Of a stretch of DNA of 32,029 bases, positions 30,551 to 32,029 are shown in pieces. The position numbers and the translations under genes are program-made. This stretch comes from VGBK01 sp964548475 (GTDB lineage Bacteria; Actinomycetota; Acidimicrobiia; Spongiisociales; UBA11373). A model generated the notes under the pieces. It saw nothing but the letters and a program-made list of their open reading frames with translations. It was not told where the DNA came from and made no database searches. Numbering within the stretch: position 1 is the stretch's first letter; each line of letters opens with the position of its first letter. The stretch covers positions 1 to 32,029 of the forward strand of contig CAZJRF010000007.1 of NCBI GenBank assembly GCA_964548475.1. The letters run 5' to 3'.

Positions 30551-32029
30551 AGGCTCTCGATCGCTTTCGCCACTCCAAGATGGGGATGATCGGGATCATC
30601 ATGCTGCTGCTCGCCATCCTGGTGGCCGTCTTCGCCCCACTCCTGGCACCCTACGACCCCTACGCCCCCTCCAGCCCCACCATTGCGGACATCTACGCCG
30701 CGCCGTCGTCGGCGCACCTCCTCGGCACCGACGACGGCGGCGAAGACGTGCTCTCGGGCCTCATCTACGGCGCACGGGTTTCCTTGATCGTCGGCTTCGC
30801 CGCCGCCTTCATCTCCCTGCTCATCGGCGGGATGATCGGCCTGGTAGCCGGCTACCGGGGAGGGCGCACCGGCAACCTGCTGATGCGCTTCACCGATTTC
30901 TTCCTGGTGATCCCCGACCTGGCCCTGCAGATCGTCATCGTTGCCATCATCGGCCAGAGCCTGCGCAACATCATCATCGTGATCGGGGTCCTGGGCTGGA
31001 CTACCACCGCGCGCCTGGTCCGCGCCCAAACGCTCACCGTGCGGGAGCGCAAGTTCGTGCTGCGCGCTCGGGCGGTGGGAGGCTCCGACCTCTACATTCT
31101 GCGGCGGCACGTCATGCCCCAGGTGGTCCCGCTCATGCTGGCCAACACCGTGCTGGTGATCTCCCTGGCCATCCTCTCGGAGTCCACCCTGGCCTTCATC
31201 GGGCTGGGCGATCCCACCCTGATCTCCTGGGGGCAGATGCTCAACTTCGCTTTCAGCCGGGGGGCCGTGTCGGCCGGGGCCTGGTGGGCGCTGATCCCGC
31301 CCGGGCTGGCCATCGTCTGGGTGGTGCTGGGAACCACCCTCCTGGGGAACGCCCTCGAGGAGATGCTCAACCCCCGCCTCGGCCGCCACTACCTAGAGAG
31401 GGAGGTCGCGCCCACGCCCGAGCCCGGCCCGCCGCCCGAGCGGGCAGAGGTGCTCATGTCGATCCGCGACCTCAAGGTGAGCTTCGAAGTCGGCCGGGCG
31501 CACCTGCTGGCGGCGGACGGGGTCTCCATCGACGTGCATCGGGGGGAGGCCGTCGGTCTGGTGGGTGAGTCCGGCTGCGGCAAGACCACCACCATGCTGG
31601 GCGCCCTACGGCTGCTCCCCCCCGGCGGGGCCATCGCCGGAGGCCAGGTCTGGTTCGACGGGCGCGACCTGGTGGCCCTCAGCCCCGACGAGCTGCGCCC
31701 CTTGCGCTGGCGCCAGTTCTCCATGGTCTTCCAAGGAGCCATGAACGCCCTCAACCCGGTGAAGACGGTGGGATGGCAGATCGCCGAGGCCATACGGCAG
31801 CACGACCCCGGGGAGACCCGGGACGAGGCAGAGGCCCGTGCCCGCCGCCTGCTGGAGACGGTGGGTATCGGGGGCGACCGGGCTGATGACTACCCCCACG
31901 AGTTCTCGGGCGGCATGCGCCAGCGCGCCATGATCGCCCTGGCTCTCGCCTGCGGGCCCGGCCTGGTGGTGGCCGACGAACCCACCACCGCCCTCGACGT
32001 GATGATCCAGGCCCAGATCATGGACCTGC
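30547..32029 (+). CDS. Fused ABC permease (DppC type) and ATP-binding protein (DppD type), cut by right edge
   Basis: A single frame without stop runs from ATG 30547 to the window end, 494 codons so far. Residues 1-278 are a DppC-type permease: an N-terminal helix (MIGIIMLLLAILVAVFAPLLAPYDP), HLLGTDDGGEDVLSGLIYGARVSL, and the coupling loop FVLRARAVGGSDLYILRRHVMPQ. A Pro-rich linker (about 284-300) leads into an ATPase domain starting near SIRDLKVSFE. It has Walker A GESGCGKTT, the Q-loop VFQGAMNALNP, signature FSGGMRQR and Walker B LVVADEPTTALD. Permease/ATPase fusions of this kind are known in actinobacterial peptide transporters. An internal ATG at 31456 with AGAGG 5 nt upstream could also give a separate ATPase. 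The C-terminal ligand-type-specific region lies outside the window. Confidence 0.92.
   Translation, partial: MKALDRFRHSKMGMIGIIMLLLAILVAVFAPLLAPYDPYAPSSPTIADIYAAPSSAHLLGTDDGGEDVLSGLIYGARVSLIVGFAAAFISLLIGGMIGLVAGYRGGRTGNLLMRFTDFFLVIPDLALQIVIVAIIGQSLRNIIIVIGVLGWTTTARLVRAQTLTVRERKFVLRARAVGGSDLYILRRHVMPQVVPLMLANTVLVISLAILSESTLAFIGLGDPTLISWGQMLNFAFSRGAVSAGAWWALIPPGLAIVWVVLGTTLLGNALEEMLNPRLGRHYLEREVAPTPEPGPPPERAEVLMSIRDLKVSFEVGRAHLLAADGVSIDVHRGEAVGLVGESGCGKTTTMLGALRLLPPGGAIAGGQVWFDGRDLVALSPDELRPLRWRQFSMVFQGAMNALNPVKTVGWQIAEAIRQHDPGETRDEAEARARRLLETVGIGGDRADDYPHEFSGGMRQRAMIALALACGPGLVVADEPTTALDVMIQAQIMDL

Noticed and set aside
21679..32029. Horizontally acquired genomic island
   Set aside because: GC content and codon use match the rest of the window, and there are no integrase, repeat or tRNA boundary signals.

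Overview
The window is a compact, very GC-rich (about 70%) bacterial chromosome segment with no rRNA, tRNA, CRISPR array, insertion sequence or other mobile element that I could recognise. Coenzyme F420 biosynthesis genes, an actinobacterial cydABDC operon, a LytR-CpsA-Psr protein, an LpdA-type flavoprotein resembling mycobacterial Rv3303c, and a PASTA-bearing class A penicillin-binding protein together point to an Actinomycetota genome. An uncultured Acidimicrobiia-like lineage is my best guess, but this is inference. GTG and TTG starts, 4-nt ATGA/GTGA overlaps, and -10 boxes of the form TAGNNT placed close to start codons recur throughout. Base composition is even, and there is no sign of recent transfer. 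No gene-free stretch exceeds 300 bases; the longest are 7190-7377 and 27596-27756, and both are described as regulatory regions.

Left part (1-4472). A glycosyltransferase gene runs off the left edge on the minus strand. Divergent from it are fbiA/cofD and a single-domain cofE (F420 side-chain assembly), then an Fpg/Nei-family DNA glycosylase. Facing them is an FrhB-like F420-dependent iron-sulfur flavoprotein, with a small uncharacterised protein divergent to it.

Cell envelope block (4485-7189, minus strand). A LytR-CpsA-Psr ligase, a GalE-like sugar-nucleotide epimerase and a small cupin are probably co-transcribed. Divergent from this block is cydABDC (7378-13211), encoding cytochrome bd oxidase and its CydDC exporter.

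Middle (13229-18487). A small tRNA-binding OB-fold protein (minus) is followed by two overlapping molybdenum-cofactor genes. One is a MoaD-like/MoeA fusion with altered MoeA motifs. The other is a canonical MoeA fused to a periplasmic-binding-protein-like domain. An LpdA-like pyridine-nucleotide flavoprotein that lacks the first redox cysteine lies on the minus strand.

Right part (18661-32029, all plus). This holds a PASTA-containing class A PBP, a 145-residue protein of unknown function with a leaderless-type promoter, and then a long catabolic and uptake cluster. The cluster encodes two CoA-transferase subunits, a class III aminotransferase, a histone-deacetylase/acetylpolyamine-amidohydrolase-like deacetylase, an S9 peptidase and a peptide-type ABC transporter (lipoprotein, permease, and a fused permease-ATPase cut by the right edge). 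My reading is that an imported peptide or acylated amine is hydrolysed, deacylated, transaminated and activated as a CoA thioester. The substrate cannot be named from sequence. This cluster, the MoaD-MoeA fusion and the cysteine-less LpdA are the most novel-looking items.
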